This document shows positions 1-7,151 of a stretch of DNA of 33,909 nt, piece by piece. Made by a program: the position numbers and the translations under genes. Position 1 is the stretch's first letter. Each line of letters begins with the position of its first letter. The notes under the pieces are model-generated. The model saw nothing but the letters and a program-made list of their open reading frames with translations, ran no database searches and was not told where the DNA came from. Source of the DNA: Chloroflexota bacterium (GTDB taxonomy: Bacteria > Chloroflexota > Limnocylindria > Limnocylindrales > CSP1-4); contig JAJYNP010000179.1 in assembly GCA_021786265.1 (NCBI GenBank), positions 1 through 33,909 of the forward strand, written 5' to 3'.

Positions 1-69
1 GCCGCCACGCCGACCCCGCTCCAGGCCCGCGCCTTCGAACTCCTCGGGCTCTCACCCGCAGGCACGTAG
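1..69 (+). CDS. 3' end of a transposase-like gene (partial)
   Basis: The frame is open from the window edge to TAG at 67-69 and encodes 22 residues ending in a TPLQARAFELLGL-like stretch. From memory, this resembles the C-terminal tail of IS1634-like (DDE) transposases, where a TPLQ..(I/F)..LL motif closes the protein. Only this tail is visible, so neither the family nor intactness can be judged. It lies 81 bp before an inverted repeat (151-240), which fits a mobile or formerly mobile neighbourhood. It could be the end of any alanine-rich protein. Confidence 0.35.
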   Translation, partial: AATPTPLQARAFELLGLSPAGT

Positions 70-150
70 GCAGAACGCGTCAGCGCAGGCCGTGCTCAGT
101 CGTGCTCGCGGTCCGCTGGAGCTTCGGGTTAGGAGATAGGGGCCCTCCAG

Positions 151-240
151 CTGACGCAAACCCGGACACGGCAGTGGAGGTCGGCTCCGGGACGTCCGAT
201 CTCGCCCGTGCGCTCCAGGGCAGGCTGGTGCGCGCTGGCA
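151..240 (+). repeat. Inverted-repeat arm A (90 bp, identical to arm B)
   Basis: These 90 bases are the exact reverse complement of 2579-2668. The arm sits upstream of the palindrome and promoter at 266-321, which drive the small secreted-protein gene. Arm B stands in the same relation to the XRE regulator gene, so the pair looks like a duplicated, inverted upstream module. One frame of the repeat is open in both copies and would read DANPDTAVEVG..., so it could also be the end of a duplicated coding sequence. Confidence 0.9.
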
Positions 241-265
241 CCGCCGCCGTCAACGTTCCTGGTAC

Positions 266-321
266 AGCGGTACCAGATGTACCGCTCCCACTATTGACCG
301 TGTGGGCCACGGACGTAGCGT
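266..321 (+). promoter_or_regulatory. Palindromic operator plus promoter of the secreted-protein gene
   Basis: A perfect 8-bp dyad, AGCGGTAC-N5-GTACCGCT (266-286), stands 7 bases before a -35 TTGACC (294-299). After a 16-bp spacer comes TAGCGT (316-321) as the -10. The same order (dyad, TTGAC, TAGCGTGGAG) recurs in inverted orientation at 2497-2557 before the XRE gene. Conservation of dyad, -35 and -10 while the spacers differ argues for function. The inferred leader to the ATG at 517 is about 190 nt and shows no gene. Confidence 0.65.
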
Positions 322-516
322 GGAGCGCACACGGGAGGCTCTGACACGCGGCCTAATGCCCACGGCCGCCGAGACCGCGCCCAGCCACCGGCGAGACCGA
401 CCCGTGGCTTGATCGCGGGAGGTGCTGCCTAGGGACAGGCACCACGTCGTACCCGTGTCCGCGTCCCTTCGCGGCCGGGTTCTTGTGCCCACGAACGTTC
501 ACCTGAGAGGCTTGTG

Positions 517-939
517 ATGAAGCGTGTCGTCGCTGCGACGGTCGCAGCACTTCTCTTGGTCGGGCTGATTGCCAGCGCGGTGTCCGCACAACCACAAGGC
601 ACGGTCACACTCACGTCGGCGACTGTCAACAAGGCTGGCCAGGTTCAGCTGAATGGCACCATCGTGTGCCCCCCGTACATGAACCTCGGCATCAACGGCC
701 AGGTCACGCAGGCGATTGGTCATAAGGTTCTTCTCCAGAGCGGCATGGGCGGTGGATTCGAGTGCGCTGCAGCCGGACTCACGATGTGGGGGACGGGAGC
801 GCAGGCTTACAACGGCACGTTTAGTGCTGGCTGGGCCGCCATCAACCTCAATTTCTACGACCCGTCGACCTGTGACCAGTACGGCAACTGCCAGTACGTC
901 GCGTACGGGAACTTCTACGTGAAGCTCACCAACAAGTAG
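517..939 (+). CDS. Small secreted protein, DUF6299-like
   Basis: This 140-residue protein begins with a clear signal peptide: KR, a hydrophobic core, and likely cleavage after AVSA at residue 24. The mature part is Gly/Thr/Asn-rich with alternating beta-like segments and four cysteines (51, 83, 119, 125), enough for two disulfides. The stretch from TVTLTSATVNKAG through the first Cys resembles the immunoglobulin-like DUF6299 family of actinobacterial secreted proteins, recalled from memory. ATG 517 is preferred over GTG 514 because GAGAGG lies 6 bases ahead. It is convergent with the XRE regulator gene and shares a duplicated promoter with it, so it is a candidate target of that regulator. 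The function is unknown. Its base composition looks less GC-rich than its neighbours. Confidence 0.85.
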   Translation: MKRVVAATVAALLLVGLIASAVSAQPQGTVTLTSATVNKAGQVQLNGTIVCPPYMNLGINGQVTQAIGHKVLLQSGMGGGFECAAAGLTMWGTGAQAYNGTFSAGWAAINLNFYDPSTCDQYGNCQYVAYGNFYVKLTNK

Positions 940-956
940 GCGGCGGCGAGTGAGTG

Positions 957-994
957 TCGGGAGGGATCGGGTTGCTGATACCCGGCCCTCCCGA
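957..994 (+). terminator. Hairpin after the secreted-protein gene
   Basis: TCGGGAGGG (957-965) pairs with CCCTCCCGA (986-994), and an inner CGGGT/ACCCG extends the stem. It starts 17 bases after the stop at 939. There is no T-tract, as is common in very GC-rich genomes. Confidence 0.55.
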
Positions 995-1299
995 CCACAG
1001 GTGGCTTCTCCGCGCACTTGGGGAACGGGCCTTCCGTCCCCCGCCCAACCAGGAACAAGACGAGCGGGCGGTTCAGGGAGGCCATGACGCGCGGCCCTCC
1101 GTCGGCGCTCGCGCTACGTGAGGGTCGCGCACACGTCGGTGATCACCTCGCTCGCCCACACACGGCCTGTCGGGTCCGGGGATCGCTGGGCCGTGGAGGC
1201 GCGGCGGAAGCGGCGGCCGCGGGATGAGTGGAAGACCCTCCGCATGGACGGCCGGCCCCGCTGAGGGTCCGGCAGGCGCGGCGGCCGTCGCGCTGACTC
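995..1299. other. Gene-free stretch between convergent genes
   Basis: No coding signal, RNA gene or repeat is seen here beyond short GC-rich runs. Several overlapping frames are open on both strands, but their composition is that of random GC-rich DNA. Confidence 0.5.
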
Positions 1300-1330
1300 G
1301 AACGAGACGGCCGACTCGCCCGTCTCGTTC
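1300..1330. terminator. Strong hairpin, 11-bp stem
   Basis: GAACGAGACGG (1300-1310) and CCGTCTCGTTC (1320-1330) form a perfect 11-bp stem around a 9-base loop. It lies between two convergent genes and could act on either strand. Confidence 0.5.
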
Positions 1331-1354
1331 CCTGAGCGGACCGCCGCAGGGCTC

Positions 1355-1382
1355 GGCCCGCGCACCGCCTGGTGCGCGGGCC
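1355..1382 (-). terminator. Strong hairpin after the XRE gene, 12-bp stem
   Basis: GGCCCGCGCACC and GGTGCGCGGGCC form a perfect 12-bp stem with a 4-base loop. It lies 4 bases beyond the XRE stop codon on the minus strand. No T-tract follows. Confidence 0.6.
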
Positions 1383-1386
1383 GTGA

Positions 1387-2439
1387 TCAGCCTGTGTCCG
1401 CGCTGACGTCGCTCCGCTTGTTGCCACCGGCGGTCGCGGGTCCGGAGCGGGGCCGCTGTACGAGGGGCTCGCGAGGCGGACCGCCCGAGCACCCCTCACC
1501 CCGCCTGGCCAGGACCTGCGCCAGCCGCGCGTGGCTCGCCGCATCGACCGGGATCCAGTCGTTGAACGAGAGGGCGTCGGGCTCGCTGGCGATGCTGACG
1601 AGGGAGAGGAACTCGATGTCCCCGATGCCGGGCTCGCGCCACACGAGGCGGTAGCTCCAGCGCGCCTTGCCGGCCTGCGGTGGGGTGGACTCCCAGGCGC
1701 GGATGAGCTGCGGGATGGCGGCGGGATCGTTGGCGGCGTAGGCGGTGAGCGCCTCGGTGAAGAAGGCCCCCGGATCCTCGAGGGCGATGGCCTCCCGGGG
1801 GCGGCCCTTGAAGATGCCCGCCAGTACCGTGAGGCACTCCGACCAGTTGACCACCCGCTCGGCGAAGTGACGCTCGGCGGCCACGCTCAGGAGGCTCAAC
1901 TGGGCCCGCGAGCGGCGCGCCAGCTCCGCCGCGTAGTCGACCTCCCAGAGCGCCTGGGCGGCGTGGTTGGCAGCCACCACCTGGGCCAGATCGTTGGTCA
2001 CGAACTGGGGCCAGGGGACCTGCTCGACGTAGCTGCGCAGCTCGGGGACGCTGAAGTAGTAGTCGGGGTAGGAGGTAGCCGGGAAGAGCGTGTCGGCGGC
2101 CGCGAAGCCTGCCCCGCGCAGGATGGCCCGGCTCCGGCCCGCGGAGAGCTGCAGCGCGGCCACCAGGCGCACCAGGGTGGTGCGGGCGGGGGTGCGGCCC
2201 CCCGCTTCGTACTTGCGGATGGACTCCGGCGACACGCCCACGAGGGCGGCCACCTGGACCTGGCTCAACCCCAGGCGCAGGCGCTCCGATCGCAGCAGGT
2301 CGCGCCAGGCGCGGTCCTCGGCTGGCTCCGCCGTGTCGGCCGGCCCGGGTCGCGCGCCGCTGGCCGGGCCAGTGCGCGGGGTTCGATCCCGTCGGCCAGA
2401 TACCACAAGAGCCGCCGTGCCGCGCTCGGACACGTGCAT
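1387..2439 (-). CDS. XRE-family regulator with MmyB-like ligand-binding domain
   Basis: This 350-residue protein has a disordered N-terminus (about 1-45), then an XRE helix-turn-helix (about 46-103, including SQVQVAALVGVSPESIRKYEAGGRTP), then a PAS-like MmyB domain (about 115-300; PWPQFVTNDLAQVVAANHAAQALW is typical). The last 50 residues are low complexity. Such proteins are one-component DNA-binding regulators with an unidentified small-molecule ligand. ATG 2439 has its GGGAGAG almost touching it; GTG at 2433 would have better SD spacing and removes only two residues. Its upstream region carries the same dyad and promoter as the convergent secreted-protein gene, so autoregulation together with control of that gene is a natural inference. 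The direction of control cannot be told from sequence. Confidence 0.9.
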   Translation of the reverse strand: MHVSERGTAALVVSGRRDRTPRTGPASGARPGPADTAEPAEDRAWRDLLRSERLRLGLSQVQVAALVGVSPESIRKYEAGGRTPARTTLVRLVAALQLSAGRSRAILRGAGFAAADTLFPATSYPDYYFSVPELRSYVEQVPWPQFVTNDLAQVVAANHAAQALWEVDYAAELARRSRAQLSLLSVAAERHFAERVVNWSECLTVLAGIFKGRPREAIALEDPGAFFTEALTAYAANDPAAIPQLIRAWESTPPQAGKARWSYRLVWREPGIGDIEFLSLVSIASEPDALSFNDWIPVDAASHARLAQVLARRGEGCSGGPPREPLVQRPRSGPATAGGNKRSDVSADTG

Positions 2440-2496
2440 CTCTCCCGCGCACCGGATCCTCGTGCCCGGTGCGACTTTCCCTGCCTCAACGACTCC

Positions 2497-2557
2497 ACGC
2501 TAGGCCCCTGGCGCGCACACCGTCAATAGCGGTAGCGGTACATCTGCTACCGCTACC
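2497..2557 (-). promoter_or_regulatory. Palindromic operator plus promoter of the XRE gene
   Basis: Reading leftwards: a perfect 10-bp dyad GGTAGCGGTA-N7-TACCGCTACC (2531-2557), a -35 TTGACG (2526-2521), an 18-bp spacer and a -10 TAGCGT (2502-2497). It is the counterpart of 266-321. The two dyads differ in sequence, yet each is self-complementary, which suggests selection for symmetry. Start codon 2439 lies about 58 bases downstream of the -10. Confidence 0.65.
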
Positions 2558-2578
2558 CAGCGAACTCGAGGGCCGCGT

Positions 2579-2668
2579 TGCCAGCGCGCACCAGCCTGCC
2601 CTGGAGCGCACGGGCGAGATCGGACGTCCCGGAGCCGACCTCCACTGCCGTGTCCGGGTTTGCGTCAG
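2579..2668 (-). repeat. Inverted-repeat arm B (90 bp)
   Basis: This is the exact reverse complement of 151-240 over 90 of 90 bases. It lies upstream of the XRE promoter in the same relative position as arm A lies upstream of the secreted-protein promoter. Together the arms bound a 2.5-kb unit with inward-facing promoters. Confidence 0.9.
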
Positions 2669-2735
2669 ATGACGGGCCTCCATCTCTCCTCCCGTCAAAC
2701 GCGGGGGGGCCGGCGCGCGGCGCCCGCGACCGCTC

Positions 2736-3632
2736 TCAAGCGCCGAACTCGTCGTGCAGGGGAATCGCCACCTCGTCGGCGAGCAGGCGGAGCCCCTCCG
2801 GACCACCCCTCGGGTCGACGTAGAACACCCGGTGATCGCAGCCCGCGCGGGCGACCTCGCGGCCGTAGCGGGCGTAGCGGCCGTGCTCGAGCGCCGCCTG
2901 GCGCTCCTCGCGGGCGGCCTCGCGGCGCTGGACCGAGATCTCGATCGTCGAGCCGATCGCGCCCGGCCGTCTCGCACGCGCGGTCGAGCGCGCGGAGCTT
3001 GCCGACGAACTCCTCCACGGGGCCGCCCGAGTAGTTCCAGCCATCGGCGCGGGTGGCGACGAGCCGCATCCCGACCCGCTCGCCCTGCGTCCCGGGCCAG
3101 ATCGACAGTCCGCCCGGCGTCAGCGGCAGCGGGTGGTTCCGGGCATGCAAGAGCCGGTAGGCCGGAGCATCGACGGCGACCCCGCCGACCCCGCCAACAC
3201 CGCCGATCCCGCTGACCCAGCCGACCTCGCCGCTCGATCCATCGCCCGGAGCGGGCCACGCACCGGCCTCCTGCGCGAACAGGGCGCGGATGACCCGCAG
3301 GCCTGCCTCGAGCTCCCGCAGCCGGACGGGCACCGGATCGAACGGCATGCCGTAGGCGCTCATCTCGGCCTCGTGCCAGCCCGCCCCAGCCCGAGCACGA
3401 ACCGACCGTTCGTGGCGTGATCCATGGCAGTGGCCATCCTGGCGAGCAGGCAAGGGTGCCGGTAGGGGTTGGCGGGCACGAGGTGGCCAATCTGCCTGCC
3501 GGGGACGTGATGGGCGAGCAGGGCCAGGATGGTCCACCCCTCGAAGCACGCGCCGTCCCCGTCCACCGGGTGAGGGTGGTCGAAATCCCAGGCAGAGTCG
3601 AACACGGTACCCGCGAGAGTGGGCTGGGCCAC
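2736..3632 (-). pseudogene. Decayed LLM-class (F420-type) oxidoreductase
   Basis: Three frames must be joined to read a luciferase-like monooxygenase. 3632 to about 3388 gives FDSAWDFDHPHP, FEGWTILALLAHH, NPYRHPCLLARM and NGRFVLGLG. About 3388 to 2965 continues with AGWHEAEMSAYGMPFD and ends near RACETAGRD. About 2965 to 2736 gives STIEISVQ and ends HDEFGA. The first shift falls inside the family motif GLGAGWHEAE; the second lies before TIEIS. The usual N-terminal 25-30 residues (first beta strand) are also missing; their place is taken by a 14-bp repeat array. A 9-bp repeat encodes a Gly/Val-rich insert. Sequencing error could explain one frameshift but not all the damage. The family typically uses coenzyme F420, as in actinobacteria and some Chloroflexota. 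Confidence 0.8.
3178..3231. repeat. 9-bp tandem repeat, 6 units
   Basis: Six imperfect 9-bp units of the type GACCCCGCC lie in the dead LLM gene and would encode a GIGGVGGVGGVA-like run on the minus strand. This segment is not expected in the family and looks like slippage-driven expansion. Confidence 0.75.
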
Positions 3633-3683
3633 CCTCTATGCGATCTGGAGCCTGGGCGCGCGGCCGGCAGGACCCGCGTCGGG

Positions 3684-3795
3684 CTGGTCGAGCCACACTG
3701 GCCAGGACGGGCTGGTCGGGCCAGGCTGGTCGGGCCAGGCTGGTCGGGCCAGGCTGGTCGAGCCACACTGGCCAGGACGGCCTGGCTCGCTGGCC
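3684..3795. repeat. 14-bp tandem repeat array, about 8 units
   Basis: Units begin at 3684, 3698, 3712, 3726, 3740, 3754, 3768 and 3782. Three (3712-3753) are identical CTGGTCGGGCCAGG; the outer ones are variants such as CTGGTCGAGCCACA. Fourteen is not a multiple of three, so the array shifts frame and is unlikely to be coding. It adjoins the truncated end of the LLM pseudogene. Confidence 0.85.
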
Positions 3796-3877
3796 CGGCT
3801 GGCGGAGTCCTGGGGCACCCGAATGCTGCGTGCATGCCGGCGCCCGGTCGACGGCGGACGACCTCGTGCCGCTTATT

Positions 3878-4138
3878 CACGATCAGTGAACAACGGTCGC
3901 GCTGACGCGCGTCGGGTGTGCGGTGGCGAAGGACCGGGGGGCGACGGCGCGCGTCGGGTGTGCGACGGCGCGCGTTGGGGCACCCGCGTTGAGATGCAAC
4001 GCGGCCGGGATGTGCCGTTCTCGTCGGATCGGCACATCCGCCGGGGTCCAGCGGTCGGCTGCGACGTGCGCGAACGGCCGGAGGGGCGCCGTCCCGTGCG
4101 ACGGGGGCTGGCGATGCCCTTCCTGTTCACTGATCGTG
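3878..4138. repeat. 15-bp inverted repeats bounding a 260-bp gene-free segment
   Basis: CACGATCAGTGAACA (3878-3892) is the exact reverse complement of 4124-4138. The left copy with its flanking bases is itself a dyad (TTCAC-GATCA-GTGAA). Between them are two to three imperfect copies of a GACGGCGCGCGTCGGGTGTGC-type unit (from about 3903 and 3944) and no gene. The size and ends recall a small non-autonomous element, but no target-site duplication is seen. Confidence 0.5.
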
Positions 4139-4150
4139 CAATCCGGTCGA

Positions 4151-4272
4151 GCCGCCAACGCATCGGCCGCCTTGCCGGACCGCAGCCGCCTTGCCGCCAA
4201 CGCATCGGCCGCCTTACCGGACCGCAGCCGCCTTGCCGCCAACGCATCGGCCGCCTTGCCGGACCGCAGCCG
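4151..4272. repeat. 42-bp tandem repeat, 2.9 copies
   Basis: Units start at 4151, 4193 and 4235, each GCCGCCAACGCATCG followed by GCCGCCTTGCCGGACCGCA and GCCGCCTT, with one base change in copy 2. The array ends 27 bases before the -10 of the kinase gene. It is open in several frames because 42 is divisible by three, but shows no sign of being translated. Confidence 0.85.
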
Positions 4273-4298
4273 AACACACAGCACCGGCACGCCGGCCG

Positions 4299-4304
4299 CA
4301 TACT
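4299..4304 (+). promoter_or_regulatory. -10-like hexamer of the kinase gene (possible leaderless start)
   Basis: CATACT lies 7 bases before GTG 4312, too close for a leader with an SD, and no SD is present. It matches the pattern seen at several other starts in the window. No convincing -35 is visible. Confidence 0.4.
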
Positions 4305-4311
4305 CGGCTAC

Positions 4312-5931
4312 GTGCCGAAGCCCGCTCGCACGACGCGCCTGCTGGTCGCCCTCGTGGTGATCGCGGGCCTCCTCGCCGCGGCCACGCTCCTGGTCGACGT
4401 GCTGGAGGCAACGCTGGGCGTCCCCAACGCGGACGCGGTCTACCTGCTCGCGGTGGTGGCCGCCGCAGTGATCTTCGGCACCAGCGCCGCGATCGGGACC
4501 GCTGTGGCCTCGTTCCTGCTCTACGACTTCTTTTTCGTCAAGCCGACCCTGACGCTGAGCGTCGCCGATCGTACGGCCTGGGTCGACCTGGCGCTCCTGC
4601 TCGGGGTCGGTGCGATCGTGGGACAGCTGGCCGCCATGCAGCGGAACCGGGCCGAGGCGGCCGAGCGGCGGGAGCGGGAGTCGCAGGCGCTGTACGTCGT
4701 CAGCCGGGAGCTCGCGCGGCGCCACGAGCCGCTCGAGGGGATGGCCGAGGTCGTGCCGACCCTGGCCATGGCGACCGGCATGCGCTCGCTGTGGGTGGGC
4801 CTCGGGCGATCTCCCGAACAGGAACGTGTGGCCGCGGGAACCGGCCCCGACCCGCGCTCCATGTCCCGGATCCACTGCCTGCTCCGGTCCGGGCCTGCCG
4901 GGCCGGCCGATTGGGTCACGCTGCACGCCCCGTTCCGGACCGCGGACGAGGCCAGACCCCGTGCCGCGACCACCTACCGGGTCGTCATCGAGGCGGAGGG
5001 GGAGCCATGCGGGTCGATCTGGGCGGTGCGCGAATCAGACGCGGGGCCGCCGGACGAGGGGCAGACGCGGGTGCTCTCCGTGGCCGCCGACCAGCTTGGC
5101 CGGACGATCGAGCGCAAGCGGCTCGGCGAGCGCGCGGCGGCGGCCGAGGTGGCACGGCGCAGCGAGTCACTCAAGAGCGCGCTCCTGGACTCCGTGTCGC
5201 ACGACCTTCGGACCCCGCTCGCCTCCATCCGCGCCGCGGCCGGCAACCTGATGGACGTCGACCTGACCTGGTCCCCCGAGGAGGAGCGGGAGGTCGCGGC
5301 GACCATCGACCGCGAGGCCGAGCGATTGAACGAGCTGGTGACGAACCTGCTGGACATGAGCCGGATCGAGGCCGGGGAGCTTGTCGCGCACCCGGAGCCG
5401 TTCTCGCTGGAGGATCTCGTGCGCGGGTGCCTCGCGCGCCGCCGCAGTCGCCTCGAACCGCGGCGCGTCCTGGTCGACCTGGACCCGTCGCTTCCACCGG
5501 TGCTGGTCGACGGGCTCTTCGTGGAGCAGGTCCTCGTCAACGTCCTGGACAACGTCGCCCACCATACACCGGCCACCACGACGATCCACGTCCACGATGA
5601 GCGTACGCCGGTCCAGGGCATGATCCGGGTCGTGATCGAGGACGACGGGCCGGGCGTCCCGCCGGAGGCGCTTGACCGGCTGTTCGACAAGTTCTTCCGC
5701 GTGCGGCGCGGTTCCGACGGGTCGCGCGGCGGCACCGGCGTGGGCCTCTCGGTGGCGCGCGGGCTGGTCGAGGCCATGGGTGGCCACATCGGCGCGCGGG
5801 CGAGCGAGGGCGGGGGCCTGGCGATCGTGATCGACCTGCCGTCGGACGACCGGACCGGCACGGGGGCGCCTCCGGATCGCCTCGCGGTGGCCCCGCAGAC
5901 CCCGGCGCCGCAGGACGGGACCGCCCCGTGA
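4312..5931 (+). CDS. KdpD-type sensor histidine kinase (short form)
   Basis: This 539-residue kinase starts at GTG 4312. The frame is open much further upstream, but only through repeats. Residues about 10-105 form the four-helix DUF4118 membrane domain of KdpD (LYDFFFVKPTLTLSV). A GAF-like region (about 130-262) follows, then HisKA with the phosphorylated His297 in SHDLRTPLASIR, and HATPase_c with N box (LVNVLDNVAHH), G1 (DDGPGVPPEALDRLFDKFFR) and G2 (GGTGVGLSVARG). It lacks the N-terminal KdpD and universal-stress domains of E. coli KdpD, a variant common outside proteobacteria. The stop overlaps the response regulator start (GTGA), implying coupled translation. The probable signal is K+ limitation or turgor. 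There is no kdpFABC here; a KimA-type importer follows instead. Confidence 0.92.
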   Translation: MPKPARTTRLLVALVVIAGLLAAATLLVDVLEATLGVPNADAVYLLAVVAAAVIFGTSAAIGTAVASFLLYDFFFVKPTLTLSVADRTAWVDLALLLGVGAIVGQLAAMQRNRAEAAERRERESQALYVVSRELARRHEPLEGMAEVVPTLAMATGMRSLWVGLGRSPEQERVAAGTGPDPRSMSRIHCLLRSGPAGPADWVTLHAPFRTADEARPRAATTYRVVIEAEGEPCGSIWAVRESDAGPPDEGQTRVLSVAADQLGRTIERKRLGERAAAAEVARRSESLKSALLDSVSHDLRTPLASIRAAAGNLMDVDLTWSPEEEREVAATIDREAERLNELVTNLLDMSRIEAGELVAHPEPFSLEDLVRGCLARRRSRLEPRRVLVDLDPSLPPVLVDGLFVEQVLVNVLDNVAHHTPATTTIHVHDERTPVQGMIRVVIEDDGPGVPPEALDRLFDKFFRVRRGSDGSRGGTGVGLSVARGLVEAMGGHIGARASEGGGLAIVIDLPSDDRTGTGAPPDRLAVAPQTPAPQDGTAP

Positions 5932-6647
5932 CCGACGCCGGGCACGAAGGGTCCGGGCTCCGTGTCCTGTTCGTGGAAGACGACGCGGAGGCGCGGCATC
6001 TCGTCGCCCGGAACCTGGAGGCGCACGGGTACCAGGTGGACTTCGCGGCGGACGGCGCGGCTGCGCTGGCGCGATGGGAGGCGCGGCGGCCGGATCTCGT
6101 GCTCCTCGACCTCGGCCTGCCCGACGTGGACGGCCTCGAGATCATCCGGCGCATCCGGCGCGAGGCCACGACCCCGATCCTGGTCCTCTCGGCGCGGGGG
6201 CGCGAGGAGCAGAAGGTCGCGGCCCTGGACCACGGCGCCGACGACTACGTGACCAAGCCGTTCGGGATGTCGGAGCTGCATGCGCGGCTGCGCGCGCTGC
6301 TGCGACGGGCCGCGGGCCCCGAGCGAGAGCTGGACGGCGCACTGGTCATCGGCCGGATCCGGATCGACATGGCCCGCCACGAGGTCCGGGTCGGCGACGC
6401 TCACGTCCACCTGACGCCGCGCGAGTTCGAGCTCCTCCGCGTGCTGGCGGCGTCGCAGGGCCGGGTTGTGACACACCACCGGTTGCTCGAGGCGGTGTGG
6501 GGTCGCGCGTACGCCGACGAGGGGCACTACCTGCACGTGTACGTCAGCCAGCTGCGGCGGAAGCTCGATGCGGCAGACCCGGCCGGGGAGGCGGGGGGTG
6601 CGATCGTGTCGGAGCCGGGCGTCGGGTACCGCCTCGAACCGTCGTGA
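5928..6647 (+). CDS. KdpE-like OmpR-family response regulator
   Basis: This 239-residue protein has a receiver with the acidic cluster E17/D18/D19, phosphoacceptor Asp61 (LVLLDLGLPDVDGL) and the YVTKPF lysine. A winged-helix OmpR/PhoB DNA-binding domain follows (about 135-237, with LTPREFELLRVLA and YVSQLRRKLD). It overlaps the kinase by four bases and starts with GTG. A 10-of-11 direct repeat just after its stop codon (6656-6677) is a plausible binding site controlling the next genes, since OmpR-family proteins bind tandem sites spaced by about one helical turn. Confidence 0.93.
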   Translation: MTDAGHEGSGLRVLFVEDDAEARHLVARNLEAHGYQVDFAADGAAALARWEARRPDLVLLDLGLPDVDGLEIIRRIRREATTPILVLSARGREEQKVAALDHGADDYVTKPFGMSELHARLRALLRRAAGPERELDGALVIGRIRIDMARHEVRVGDAHVHLTPREFELLRVLAASQGRVVTHHRLLEAVWGRAYADEGHYLHVYVSQLRRKLDAADPAGEAGGAIVSEPGVGYRLEPS

Positions 6648-6655
6648 GGGCGCGG

Positions 6656-6677
6656 CACTTCTTGAGCACTTCCTGAG
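6656..6677 (+). promoter_or_regulatory. Tandem 11-bp direct repeat, candidate KdpE-like site
   Basis: CACTTCTTGAG (6656-6666) is followed directly by CACTTCCTGAG (6667-6677), with one mismatch. The 11-bp period is that of OmpR/PhoB-type operators. It lies 58 bases before the small gene at 6735, which leads the transporter gene. A possible -10, GATGCT (6723-6728), is 6 bases before that ATG. Confidence 0.5.
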
Positions 6678-6734
6678 TCCGCCACCCGCCTGCGGCACCT
6701 GCCGCCTCTTGGATACCGGCGCGATGCTGGATGC

Positions 6735-7142
6735 ATGGAAGGCGGAGCCGGGTCCCGGCACGCCCTCGGGACCAGGGCAGCCGGGCAGGACCGGGACTCG
6801 CAGGCAACGGGCCCCGGTTCGGACGAGGCGGCGGCGGAGCACGACCGGGGCGTGATCCGGACGCGCGACGCGCGGGAGCTGTCGGCCGCCATCTCGCTGG
6901 TCGCCCGGGGTGCAAGCCGGTGGGTGATGGTGTGCGGGCTGCAAGACGCCGATGCGCTCCTGGAAGCCACCGCGCCGTCGGCTGCGCTGGCGCGCGTTGA
7001 GCTCCGTCGGACAGCGCCCGACACGATCCTCGTCATGGGCGTGGGTGCCCCGGCGAACCTGGGTCATCGGGCGGGCGCGAGGCGGGGTCGCGACCTGCTG
7101 CACGCGGCCCTTGCCGTCGCGGCGCGCGTCATCGGAGAATAG
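6735..7142 (+). CDS. Small unknown protein between kdpE-like and kimA-like genes
   Basis: This 135-residue frame has a low-complexity N-terminus (about 1-38) and a more ordered remainder from VIRTRDARELSAAISLVARG to the end, with alternating hydrophobic strands and helices. GTG 6852 is an alternative start that would skip the disordered part and give about 96 residues. No family is recognised and there is no signal peptide or membrane segment. It ends 9 bases before the transporter start, so the two are probably co-transcribed. A role in K+ uptake control is inferred from position only. Confidence 0.6.
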   Translation: MEGGAGSRHALGTRAAGQDRDSQATGPGSDEAAAEHDRGVIRTRDARELSAAISLVARGASRWVMVCGLQDADALLEATAPSAALARVELRRTAPDTILVMGVGAPANLGHRAGARRGRDLLHAALAVAARVIGE

Positions 7143-7151
7143 CGCCCGTAC

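Noticed and set aside
60..150. Integron attC-like site (a GTTAGGA box near 128 and a typical NPKLQRT-coding antisense frame)
   Set aside because: Only one of the two paired boxes can be seen and there is no integrase or cassette structure.
151..240. Repeat arm as a coding end (DANPDTAVEVG... open in both copies)
   Set aside because: No start codon with SD, different ends in each copy, and the conserved promoter directly follows; kept only as an alternative.
3684..4272. Possible CRISPR array
   Set aside because: Units are directly adjacent with no unique spacers, and no cas genes are present.
3619..4311. In-frame extension of the kinase gene by about 230 residues upstream
   Set aside because: It runs through a 14-bp array, an inverted repeat and a 42-bp array with no domain; GTG 4312 with a nearby -10 is a better start.
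6648..6734. c-di-AMP riboswitch ahead of the KimA-like gene
   Set aside because: The region is too short, and no conserved riboswitch-like pairing was seen.
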